A stretch of DNA of 64,000 bases from the NCBI RefSeq assembly GCF_001522545.3, contig NC_031769.1:23607617-23671616 (forward strand), given 5' to 3'. Below, piece by piece: positions 13,601 through 25,600 of the stretch (position 1 is the stretch's first letter; each line of letters opens with the position of its first letter). The translations under genes were made by a program, and so were the position numbers. This DNA is from Parus major (Eukaryota > Chordata > Aves > Passeriformes > Paridae). The notes under the pieces are model-generated. The model was not told where the DNA came from. It was given only the letters and a program-made list of their open reading frames with translations, and did not search any database.

Positions 13601-15403
13601 TTTGCTTTTTATCTGAGGAAGGAAAATATCCTTCACTTTCACAGCCATGCACAGTATAATAATCCCCGTGGTAATGCTTGAAGGGGCTGGGTTGACAAAA
13701 CAGGACTGATGCTGCAGTATCACTGAAAGGGGTAGAGTGATGACAGTACTTCTGGGATCATTCAGCTCTTCCTGGAGGATGCCATGAGGTAATTAACACA
13801 ATAAGAGTGAATTTGGTCTGTGGTTAGGGATAGGATGTCTTCCCTGAGACAAAGGGATCAGGGGAGCCATCAGCAGTCCACATGCTGTGGCTGAAATCCA
13901 GACAAGAACTTGTTGGCAGGAATTGGATCCAATACCCACATCCAGAGCAGCAGCTCTGTAATTCTCAGGAAAGATGCAGCATGGCTTTGGGTCACTGACT
14001 AGCCACCATTATTAACACAGACAAATCAGGACAGAAAAAAAAATATCACAGTTCTGCCCTGCTCCTCATTCTGCTTTGTGTTCTCCCATGAATGGGTAGC
14101 AGCCAGGGAGAAGTCAGCAAAGAAGAAATGTTGCATTTCTATGACCCTTGGCCTTATCCTGCAGAAAGGGCTTTCCTGTGTCACACTACCTGCATTGCTA
14201 CAAGATCTAGGCAGTCCCTTACTGCTCGATTTTTCATGAAATAATAAGGTCAGTCATTCTATTACATCTCACTGATAATGCTGATGAAACTTGGATGTTT
14301 TCATCTCTATCTCTTGCCAGCAGCAATTTTTACATCTCCGAAACTTTCACATTTGGCTGCTAAAAATGCATTCCAAATTCTACACAAAGATACTCACATA
14401 AATACAGGCTCAGTCACAGAGCTCTGACTTCAGAGGGCTGCAGTCAGTTGATATCTGAGAAAACAAGACCGTTTTTCTTAGCAATGAGCTCCACATAGAG
14501 CAGCCTGATTTCTCTGAACACTTTTCCCAGTACATATAATACCATTGCAAAAGCAGTGAAAATATTATTCAAAAGACACAGGATAAATGTTACAGATCCT
14601 GGATTTTTAAACCCTCTCTTCAACCCAAAACTTAACCTTTATCTTAAAAACTGACTATGTGTATTTGTACTAAGAGCACCAAGCAATATTTTTCTTATAG
14701 CTTCTTTAAAGGGAGAGTTAATATGTGTTTTTATTATTTTCTTCTAGCCCTTGGGAAAAAATAACACTGCATATACACATGGAGAGAAAAAGCACAGCAA
14801 TCCTTGCAGAGAGCAAAAACACAGAAATCTTTGCAGAGCCATCATTTTTTTTCTTCAGGTGTTTATTTTTTTGCTGGTATCTTATCTGGGTGACAGAAAA
14901 CACAAATGACAAACAACAGCAAGCAGTGCAGAGACTGGCAGCTGTCTGCATGAAATATGACAAGGTTTATGCAACCAGCTCTGGCTCATTTCTCAACCCA
15001 TTATTTGAGAAGGGTTTCACACTGAACCTTCATGACCCTGATGACCAGCATGACCAGATCACCTCCAGAGACAGAGCACCAGGGCTGCAAGTCACCAGAT
15101 CCAGGATGGCAGGTCAGGAAGTCAGTCAAACTGTGCTCTTATCCTTCCAGTTTCTTGTGCATGAGAAGAAAATACAGTAATTATTCAGTAATTTGTGAAT
15201 AAAACTGAATTAAAATTATCATACTCTTATCTGTTGTGAGAAACTACAAAAGATAGGGTTTTGGTTTTTTTTATTTACTATTTTTCAATGAAATAGTATG
15301 TGTCCATCCCTACAGGACTTATTCCACTAGGGAATAAACATAACCATTTTGAAAAGCTGAAAAGGCAGAGAAGAGATCTGGGCTGAGATGCCAGAATTAA
15401 AGT
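10691..15403. other. Intergenic DNA, no gene recognised
   Basis: AT-rich, especially 12000-12260. A 151-codon plus-strand frame at 14725-15180 has no recognisable motif and a low-complexity start. Confidence 0.6.
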
Positions 15404-15515
15404 ATCATTTAGGTTGGAAAAAACCTTCAAGGTCATTAATTCCACTGTTAACCCAGCACTGCCAGATCTACCACAAATCACAACATCTAATAATGCTCCC
15501 AAAGAAAGCATCCCT
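15404..15515 (-). mobile_element. CR1 LINE 3' fragment
   Basis: The plus strand reads TTTAGGTTGGAAAAAACCTT, CAAGGTCATTAATTCCACTG and TTAACCCAGCACTGCCAGAT, which is the reverse complement of a CR1 tail. It is short and diverged. Confidence 0.75.
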
Positions 15516-16394
15516 GAGATAAAATATCAGCAAAAAAATTCCTATGGAATGCAGTATGAAGACTGACAGCTTCCACAGTTAAGTGCTGCAATGTTCCAGG
15601 GAAGTACTTGGATGTTTGGATAAATACTTGATGAATAAATGCAAGAATCTATCTGTATTTCCATCAGAAGCCTGCCTTGTTTGGATGCAAATTCAAAGCT
15701 GGACCCTAGCCCACAGGATTGTAAATAGGCCAAGTACTGGATCCTGATGGGAGGCAGAATTTAATATCATTTCATCTTTTAACAAATAAAGATGTACAGG
15801 AAAAAGCTCAGTAAGGTAACTAAGTCAAGCTTCTTCCTCAACATGTCTGGCATCTCCTCCTGTCAGGAACAATTGCCCACGTTTTGTAGGCAGCTGGCTG
15901 TTAAAGTGCATATCCTTGTGCACTGTGTGCTTTGTCACTCTCAGGCTCAGCACAGCCAACAGCAGCTCAAATGCTGCTCTCGAGGTGAGTCTCCTCTCCC
16001 TCTTTAACATAGAATACCTTCTTACCTATAGACTACTTCTAAAGATTTGTGCATTCATGCCAGCACAGATAACAGCTTGAGATGCTTTAATATTTTCAGT
16101 TTCTGTTCCCTTAAACCAGCTGCAGTGTGAAATGCAAATACAAACTGGGCTAACCATTTGATCTCTATCTGCATATCTGGCACAGTGGTCATGGACTGTG
16201 GCTCCAAGAACAGCAGTATTTTCAGGCTTTGTTCCAGAGCTGCTCAGCATCACTGAGTAGGTGATGACACCACATCCATAACATCTAATTAGTGTTAGCA
16301 GTAAAGAGAGAGACCCACACAAATACCCCAGAAAAGCAAAACATAATGACTTGCTTCTAAAGTCCAGCAGGTCAGGGGAGGGGATTCCACCCCT

Positions 16395-16930
16395 CTTCTT
16401 CCTCCTAATGAGACCCCACATGAAGTGCTGTGTCCAGCTCTGAGGTCATCACCACAGGAAAGACACGGACCTGCTGGAGTGGGTCTGGAGGAGGTCACAA
16501 AAGTGGTCAGAGGGAGAGACTCTGAGAGTTGGAGTTGTTTAACTCCAAGAAGAAAGGGAAGGTTCTGGGGAAACCTTACTGCAACATTTCAATACTTAAA
16601 AGGGGGCTTATGAGAGAGATGGAGAAAGACTTTTTTTGCAGACCCCATGGCAATTACACAATGGGTAGCGGGTTTAAGCTAAAATATGGTAAAATTAGGC
16701 TAGCTCTAAGGAAGAAGATTTGCACAATGAGAGGGATGAGACACTGGAACATGTTTCCCAGAGAAGTTATGGATGTCTCATCCCTGGAAGTAAGTGTTTA
16801 AGGTCAGGTTGATCTAGCTGTCCAGAGAAACTTGACCTAGTTGAAGATGTCCCTGATCATTGCAGGAGAGCTGGACATGATCTTTAGAAGTCCCTTCCAG
16901 CCCAAACTATTATATGATGCTGTGATAATG
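16395..16930 (+). mobile_element. CR1 LINE 3' fragment, about 530 bp
   Basis: Runs from AATGAGACCCCACATGAAGT through CTGGAGTGGGTCTGGAGGAG, TACTTAAAAGGGGGCTTATG and CATCCCTGGAAGTAAGTGTT to CCCTTCCAGCCCAAACTATT. This is the most complete CR1 copy here, with several small indels. Open frames of 60-90 codons within it are remnants or chance. Confidence 0.92.
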
Positions 16931-19900
16931 TCTGGGCCTAGAAGAAAGCATAGTATAGGCTTGGCCTATTAAAATTACTTTCCTTTGATAACAAACTGAA
17001 AAGTAATTTGTGTATCTTCTCTGGCTTCTGCTCAAATCATTAATATTAAAAAAAGTTGCTCACATGAATAACAGGCACTGTGTGGAAGAGCTCCAAGCAT
17101 TTTCTTTCTGCTCTCACTATAATTAAAATACAACATTTGATCTTCTTCTAGATAACAATTGGACTTGGTTTTCTGCCGTGTTTTGATTGTATTCTTGAAA
17201 ATTTTTTTATCCCATCTTTGTACAGGTGAAAATCTTTCAAAGTAATAGTATAAACTATTTTTGCAACCCTATGTTTGCACTACTATAGGGTCTTTTCTGC
17301 AGCTGAAATGACTTGAAAAACATATGTGTAGAGAAAACAGGATGAACTGTCAGTCATCTGGTCAGCAGAGATATCCCACTGACCTGGACAATACTATGTG
17401 AAGAATGAAATATTAACTTGTGAGTTGGGGAGGACGAGCAGATTCTATTTTATTGACGCATTTTCAGGTGCTGACTGATCACTGCTAAACTTAAGCACAT
17501 AAACATCACAGGCACAGGGAAGAGAGTCTGAAACATCCCTCTGAGATTGGCATCTCTGTATTTCCTCCCAACCAGCAAACTCCCAATCAGCCCCTGACGC
17601 ACAAGTTACTCCCTTCTTCCAAACCCCTCCAGGTGTTGACTAACCGTGAGGTGCAGAAAATCTGCCAAGGCAGCTCCTGACACAGATAGAAAATACCAGG
17701 ATACATCAAAAGGTTTGAGCAAATATTGTTTATGTATTTAAATTTTTTTTTTTTTATTTTTTTACTGCAGTTGCACCAAGATGCATTATGTTTTTCTGTG
17801 TTCTCCAACCATCCAGGCTTGTCCTTCAACAGATCTATAATATTACTAGCTGGTGTAACTGCATCTGAGGAGGTGAACAGAACTTCCTGGCCACCCCTTG
17901 TAACGGAGTTTTAGGTGGCAGAATCCAGCTTTACATTTTCTTTAAGGTCAAAAACCTGTTTTTCTTTTCAGAGTGATTTTACCAGGAACCTGTCTCTCCC
18001 TGCTCACAAATGTTTTGTTCTGTACCTATGAGAAAATTTCAACAGCCAAAACAAACCTAGACAGCTTAGGTCACCTGAAGAATCTTTTCCAAATACCTGG
18101 TGTGTCTGAGGATGCAGTTCATGCTGTAAAATGCTGGTGTAAAATGCTCATGCAGCCCAGTTCTCTCACACCTACGTTAGCATGAGCTGGGCTGCAAAGG
18201 ACTGGTGGCTCCTTACAGGCCCCACTTAAGGGAGAAGATTCCTAGCAGCTGCCAAACAAAAGCTGTGCTGGTGTTGTGGCTGTAGATTCTCTGACGTGTA
18301 TTTAGGAGGTTTTTTTGTGGGAAGAATCACATGAGAGAAAAGAATGACCAGGAGATGCCAGAGGGGAGCCAGAGCTGGAGAAAGAATGAGTCATCATAAC
18401 AACACTGCCAATTCTTTCTCTCCTTGCTGCTTTCCGACACAAAGGGAGCAAGTTCAGCACTCACAGCCCCCAAGAGAGCTGCATTTTGTAGTACTTACAA
18501 AAACTATTTCCCTCCAACACTGCACTTTTTATTCTGGAAAGGGTCACCTCCCTTATTGCCAGTTTAAATGATGATTCTCTTCCAACTCTAATCCTTTTCC
18601 TGAAAACCTAAAATATTCTCCTCTCATGGGGGGAGCAGCAATGACACCATTACATCTGACAGTCAAAACTCAAGTGAAGAACATAACTCATGCTCTAGAT
18701 CCCAGCTATTACAGCCAAATGCATCATATCACTCTCTTAATTTTCTTTTTAAATTTATTTTGAAACTATTAAGGCTTCTTAACCAATTATTCACCTACCA
18801 CTTCCCAGCAGGAGGCTGTTAAGGGTAGAATTTACGCAACAGGAAGAAATCTTTTACTCTCTAGTCCATCCTTTCAAGAACAAATTAAAATTACTACTGA
18901 TAAGCTCCACCTTATCTTGATTAAACATTTAGGGATATGGGTAGATATGTATTTCACCCATAACTATGCAATAAAATTGTTTGTTTAATAAATTCTGCTC
19001 TTGTTCATTTTGCTGCAACATCCAAACAAGGTTAAAGAATAATTCTGTCTGATTTTGAAATGTGTTGCAAAATAGCCTTAACTTATAAAAGGGATGGAAT
19101 TCAGAGCCTTCTAGAAATTTGAGTTTTTTTAAGGTGTCCTAATTTTTCTTACTCAAAAGTCTGGAAGTGCATTTCTTCACAGATTTTCCTTGCATTGCTT
19201 ATAATTTTGTTTGCAGTGGTTTTTTATGCCTCCTGTGCATCTGAAAGTCTGCCTTCTGGGATACAGCCCCTTTACTAAGACAAAATTAACATCTGAAACT
19301 GCTCTTTTTGTGGTTCTTGCCCTTTGTGTCCTATTTGTCTGCATCACTGGTGCTTGCTCACAATCCTCCACTAGCAAATCCAAGGAAACAACATTCATCC
19401 TGGGCTCCAACAAACCCTTGTAAATGAGTTCAGGAGTGACGCTGTAGGGTCTGTCACACATATGGGAGCTTGGACTCTTCCAAGGTCTGTAGAGCATCAC
19501 CCTCTGGTCCAGCAAGAGCTACAGCACTCAACCCCATGTGCCAACCTTCTCAGCAATTTGGGAGTAAAGCATCCTGTAGGTCACCACTTACCCTACAAAC
19601 AGAGAGCATCTGGCATGGACACTGTGTCAGTGTCCTAAAAACGTGAATCCATGATCAGAACCAGTGACAATAACTGGGAGTTGTAAGAGGTTAGAGTTTT
19701 TTGTCTCTTTCTTTTTTTTCTTTTAAAGATAAAGCTAAGCATGGACTTCCATTACCTCTGTCTTGGACCACTGGTGAAATTCTCCAGTTCTCAGGTGTTA
19801 AAGCAGGGCAGTAGCTTTCCCTGCTCGCGGGTTATGGAAATAGATTATAGATCTGAAAGGTAAGTGGTGCCCAGAGGAGAGTTTGCTGCTAAGGCTTTGC

Positions 19901-22619
19901 TGACAAGTGCAGGTACACTAACAGCTTCTGTCTGAACTCTGCAGGTGTCCTGCTAATTTTCAGAGGCTGCCTGATAGCTTACTTCTGCTTCATTTATCCT
20001 CATTTAATGCTGAAAATAATTTATCTCTATTTCACATAATTCACAGTCTCTTTAACTTGACAGTGAAAATAGACACTCACCAGGCTAATCTTTATATAAA
20101 ATTCCCAGTTTAGATTTTATTCCACTTCTATTAGTTCAAATCTTTTTAAGGAACCTGAAGGAAATTTCCATTGAAATGCCCTTGTGAAAGATAAAATGTC
20201 ACTTTTGAAAAATAAACTACCCTTTTTTTCAACTTTCAAACATCCTACGTAACTCACACGTGTCATCCAATGTAAATGTGATACTGGAATAAGCACAGAA
20301 CAAAAGTTAAAAGGAAGATAGGCAATAAAGTTCACACCATAGAAAACATTGTTGTATTTGCAAAATAAAAGGAAAAAAGAAAAACTAACTTCTGAGATTT
20401 CCCCTGAGAAAATGCATTAAAATCTGATCATCTTCACTTTTAACCTCACTATGGATAATGTCAGCTCTAGGTCATCTTTGCAGTAGTGACCCCCCTCTCT
20501 CTCTCTCCTCTCCTCTCCTCTGCCATGTGTTTCCCTCCTTTTCTTGGATTCCACAACAGAGCTGGTATTTCTCTTATCTCTGTAAGCCTTTCCCACATCT
20601 AAACACATAATTTCCTCCCCTAACTCCCCCAGTCACCAGCTCCTGGTAGTGCATGTACTCTCCAAGTAATAATTCTTGCTGATCTTGGCAAGCCATGTTG
20701 ATTTTCTGGCTCCTTTGGATGCTTTCCAGAGCAAAACTGGGTGCAAAGCAACCAGGCTTGTACCAAAGCACTTTCCTGTATTCTCTTTCCTATGCCCTGT
20801 GCTGCTGTAAAAACCAATCTGTAAAATGTTATTTTCTATTATTTCAATAGTGGCCATGAAGTTTATTTAGTTTTATAAAAGAAGACAAGTATTTTAACCT
20901 GCTCTTTCTCTCTTGAAAAGGGCTTCCATTTCATATTACTATTTTCCTCTAATTAATTCCTTAAACTGTTAGGATATCACGAAGCAACACATTAAACCTC
21001 CTCCACATGTTTGCTAGAAGTATTTTTTTGGGAGACCTATAAAAATGAAGTAGAAAAGTGATCCCAGATATAGTAAGCATAAGAAAGAACTGCCCAAGAA
21101 TGCATTGCTGTGTGCTATGAAATAGAAATTAATTTTATATTCAACATTTCTATGACTAGTTTTATTTGACAAGACTCTGAAGTGTTTGGGAGCTCTCACT
21201 GGAGCAGGGCACTCCTGTGGACACTGTGCAAACAAAGGGAGGAAAAGGACACCTGGAAAACTAAGTCACACAATAAACCACCTGGGATCTGCATGCATGT
21301 AATTGCTGAAGTAAACACACTCATTGTTCTGTCTGATTTTGTCAAAATAAAATTCCAACTGCTAAAGAAGAATGCCTTTCTTCAAGGAAAGCAGTGTCTT
21401 AAAGTACTGGGCATGAATTCATTAGGCAAAATATCTGGCTCCTCATAGTCCAACCTGAACTGTGAAATCCAAAAATTTACGTTTGCATTTTTGCAATGGC
21501 TATTAAGACGACATCATGAAAGAAATCTGAAAGAAAATTAAGTGGGATAGAAGGGCAGCACTGCTGTGGAAACAAATGTAAGAGTGACATCAAAAGGTAG
21601 CTGTGCTTAGTCATGCGACCAGACTCCTTACAGGACAAATGTGCTACCCTGGCTCGCAGCTACGACTCCTGGAGGCTGTTGTTTCCTACCCATCCAGCAG
21701 TAATAACAACAGGGAATTATTGCCACTTATATTTGGCAAACAGGGGTTCTAGGTGAAGTACAATGCTGTGTATTTAATCTGCTTGGTCTGGTTTAGTGTG
21801 GATTACTGCTTATTTTCTTGAGACCCAGATCTAGAAGTGGGTGCTTAGACCTTTCTTGTCCAGCAAATGAGAAGTTCCTCTTCATTTAGAGGAAGTTTTT
21901 GTAGAAACAGAATCTTTCTTAGCCTTTTTCCTCTTTTATTTTTTCTCATCTGTTTGTGTGTATAAGGATGCTCTACTCCAACTAGCTTTTTCCTGTAAAA
22001 AAAAGAGATGAGAAAGGTTTTCACCATGCACTAGTCTATTAGTGAGTAATAATACTGAGTGCAAGTTTTCTTGAAGGCAAGGAGGAAATTTTACAAAAGC
22101 TTTGAATCCACAGATTAACTCTCATTAGCTGTTTAAGCCTGTCCAGTTGGCAGATACAAATTGAGAGTTTAAGCCACTTCTTCCTCTATTTCTTTGTCCT
22201 CAACCTTTAACAGATGACCCAACTGAAGTAAAATATAATAGCATAAAGTGTATAAAAGAAAGAGGAAAGGGTAAAGAAAATTATTTCCTTCACACCTCCA
22301 GGTCAGTCCATAATAGTACACACAGTGATGACACAGTACTGTCCTGTACACACTGTTTCTGTTGTGGGTCTTGAGGTGTGGAGCAAAACAGAGAAGGGTT
22401 TGGAGGTGCAAGAAAGTCTCTAGCAAGGTATTTCAGTTTCTGACATTCCTCATCTTCTGAGATAAGCACTGAGCCACTTTTTGTCTATCAAATGCTGACC
22501 ATTTTGCACACAGTCACTATCAATCAGTAGGAATCAATCAGTATTTTATTGAAGATCAGTCATCACTGGAGGTTTTGTTCATATGTGTTCAGTTACTCAT
22601 TTTAACATGTAGATTGATT
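16931..22619. other. Intergenic DNA, no gene recognised
   Basis: AT-rich sequence with the pyrimidine repeat at 20489 and a T run near 17744. Nothing else is definable. Confidence 0.6.
20489..20522. repeat. CT-rich microsatellite
   Basis: CTCTCTCTCTC followed by CTCTCCTCTCCTCTCCTCT, a compound pyrimidine repeat. Confidence 0.8.
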
Positions 22620-22669
22620 TAGTTTACAAGAAGGTATCTGGATACCTTCTAGTTTACAAGAAGGTATCT
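22620..22669. repeat. 20-bp direct duplication enclosing a perfect hairpin
   Basis: TAGTTTACAAGAAGGTATCT occurs at 22620-22639 and again at 22650-22669. Between them GGATACCTTCT forms, with the first copy, a perfect 10-bp inverted repeat: AGAAGGTATC-TG-GATACCTTCT (22629-22650). Confidence 0.9.
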
Positions 22670-25600
22670 AGATGAGGTGATCAACTTTTCAAGAAGCAGG
22701 GAGAAATTAAGGGAAACACTAGAATCAGTTTGGATAGATTATATTCATCCTGACTCCAGTAAGAACACTATTTCATTCATGACCTGATTTCTGCATCAAT
22801 AAATTCATTCACTAAGTTTTATTTTAAAAAGTTATCTGAGAAAAAAAATTAAATTATGAGGACATTATTTGTGCTATCTTTGTGGAGTTACTTGGGAATT
22901 AAATTATCATGGCAGTATTTCATTTGCCAGAATCCTTTTCTTAGGTATTTTAGAATTTTTCTGCCTGATTGTTCAGGTAATACAGCTCAGCCTTAAGTAT
23001 AATATAAGAAATTACTGAGAAAGCAGAATTTTAAATGCAATCAGGTTCTTTTAGCCCACAAAATCAAGAATTTTTTATATAGACCTTTTTTTTCTGGCAG
23101 TTAAAATAATTATCTCCACGAAATGATCTGGACTCATGTAACCTAGTCTTCTAAACTGACTCATTTAAGCTCCCCCACTTCTCACAGCTGACAGAGATTC
23201 AGCCTAAAGGTGCTGTGGCAGTGTAAGGTAATTAAAATCACAGTACAAGATGACACCTTTCTTTCTATGGAATCGATCTAGCGATTGGTCTGGGCATATT
23301 GCCGTAAAACCAGATCTTTAGGGCATGATGGGGAGTCCTCAAGTTAACATAAGTGTCCTTACCACAGGGAAATTATTAGCTGAATTACCTCTTTGGCTAT
23401 TTCTCTGCATTATGCAATGCCCATTTAGAACAGATAAACTAGGATTGCTTAGCAGCTGGAATTATTTAACCTGTGAGATTTATTGCATTTGAAAAATGAA
23501 ATCAGTTCTCTGGAGGGAACACGCAGTTACTTAGAAATACATGTGAAATATTTAGGGTGAAGTAATTCATCTGGAATGGTGAACATTTAATTTCTGTAAT
23601 TTATTCCTAGATTTGTAACTGCGCTTTTTTTTCACAGGCAATTTCAGGAATTACTTTATTTGAGTAGCAATATGGAATAAAAACTTCAGAATGTTGAAAA
23701 GAAGCTGGTGCTGAAGCTGGTGTTGAAGAGTCTGGTGCTGAAGCACAGCTGGAGCAGCTGTGACCTGTCCTACCAGCAGAGCATGCTGGTGTAACAGGCT
23801 CCAGAGGAGTAACACTGGAGAACCAGCCCAGGAAATTGCTATGAATAGCAAAATTAAAGGGCACATACAAAATGTTTTGTTCATTTGTGCTCTACAGCTT
23901 TCTGCATTCAAAATTTTGGTCCTTCCTCAGATTTCCAGCTAAACTAGAAAAATTCTAAGTAAAATACTAAGTAAATCCTTTAGATACCTAGATATTTTCC
24001 TCCAAAGACCTAAGTGAATAAAGATCTTTCAAACATGGTCAGAAGTAAACAAACATCTCTCTCATAACCACCCTGGTGAGATTTACAAAGTTGTCATTCT
24101 TTCATGTCTCATAATCATCTAGACATTGGCCTTCTTAGAGCACATGAGAAATCCTTGCACACAAAAGGGGCTATGGGAAATTGGAGATGAGTCAGATGCT
24201 GGAATCTGACTGTAAAGCTGGTTTCTTTTCTTTTTAAGAGGCAGAAATTCAAATACTTTAATTTTTCATACAAAATATTCCCTGCTGCAAGTTTCTGGAA
24301 TCCAGCTGTCTCCTTTTTTTGTGTTCCATTGGAATATAGTTATGTTTAATAAGATCCTTCTCTTTCAATGAATTATTGAATAATTTCAACAAGGAAGATT
24401 GGAAGAGATAGGCTGTATTGTGAGGCTAGAGTGTTCAAGAGGAATGTGTGGGTTTATAATATCTTAGCAGAGGAAAGAACTGACTCTGGGTCTTCACATC
24501 TATGCAAGTTTAGCTGATGGCTAAAACAGTAGGAACATTATTTAGCACAAACTCCCCTGAAAGGGCAGACCCTAGTGGGGGATTCCTTGCCAGAATGACA
24601 GGCCAGTACTCTGCTAAGACTGAATTGTGTCCCACTGATGCACTTGAAGACTGCTTTTTGCTGGCTACCTTAAGTGTTGGCTATGATAGATACTACTTGC
24701 TGTCAGTAAACCTTCCTCATGTACAATTTAGGGGCCTTAAGAAAGCCATTGGAGGTTATGAGTTTCTGCATTTCAGCTATGATGACGCTGAATAAGTATG
24801 CTTGAGCTTATTTTTTCTTTTGGTGAATCATCTTCAGCTAATAATGAGGATTTTGAACATAGCTAATGTTTCCTGAACACTTCTAAGCTTCTGCTGGCAC
24901 CCAGACAAGCATACATCATGGTATTGGCACCCCACTCCTGGCAGGAGGCTGGGACATGTAGACTCCCACAGCAGCAACAACCAAGAGTGCTCCAACACTT
25001 GCTTGGCCCGTGGCCATAAAGTGTTTTTGTCATCTCTCTAGAAACTATCTAAGTCAGCTTCTAAATGTTCCCAGATTTTTTTTTTCCTGGGGATCAGGAA
25101 TCTGATGGTGACACTGAAAGGCAAGACTCCCACAGGATTCTGTATGTCAGCCTGTCACAAGGTCCTGCAACCAGAAATAATTCTTTTTTGTCTTGAGCTT
25201 TATGTGGCCTTTTTTCAGCTTGAAATTATGTTTTCTATTAGTATAGGTAGAATATCCTTATAAATGTTTATTTATCTGTTCAGTACTGCAATGAGATCTG
25301 GGGCTTAATGCTACAGATAAAAATGAGATTGAAGTAGCATGCACAGAGTTTCAGCTAATACCTCTAAGCAAATGTCATGTTCATAGTACTCATGGTGAAA
25401 TGGCATAAGCCAGAGCAGTGTCTGTTCTCTTGTGTCCTCCCAATCACTCACTGTTCCTTTCTAATCTGATATTCTTCCTATCCTCTCATTTTCTCCATTA
25501 GTGACTCTGTGTCTAGGCAGACTTTTCATTGAACAGGCACACACTTGTCAGAATATCTTCAGGTGGGATATTTACAGACAAAATTAGATAAAAAAGTTTT

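Noticed and set aside
14725..15180. 151-codon plus-strand frame
   Set aside because: Low-complexity Phe-rich start, no known motif and no promoter or splice context.
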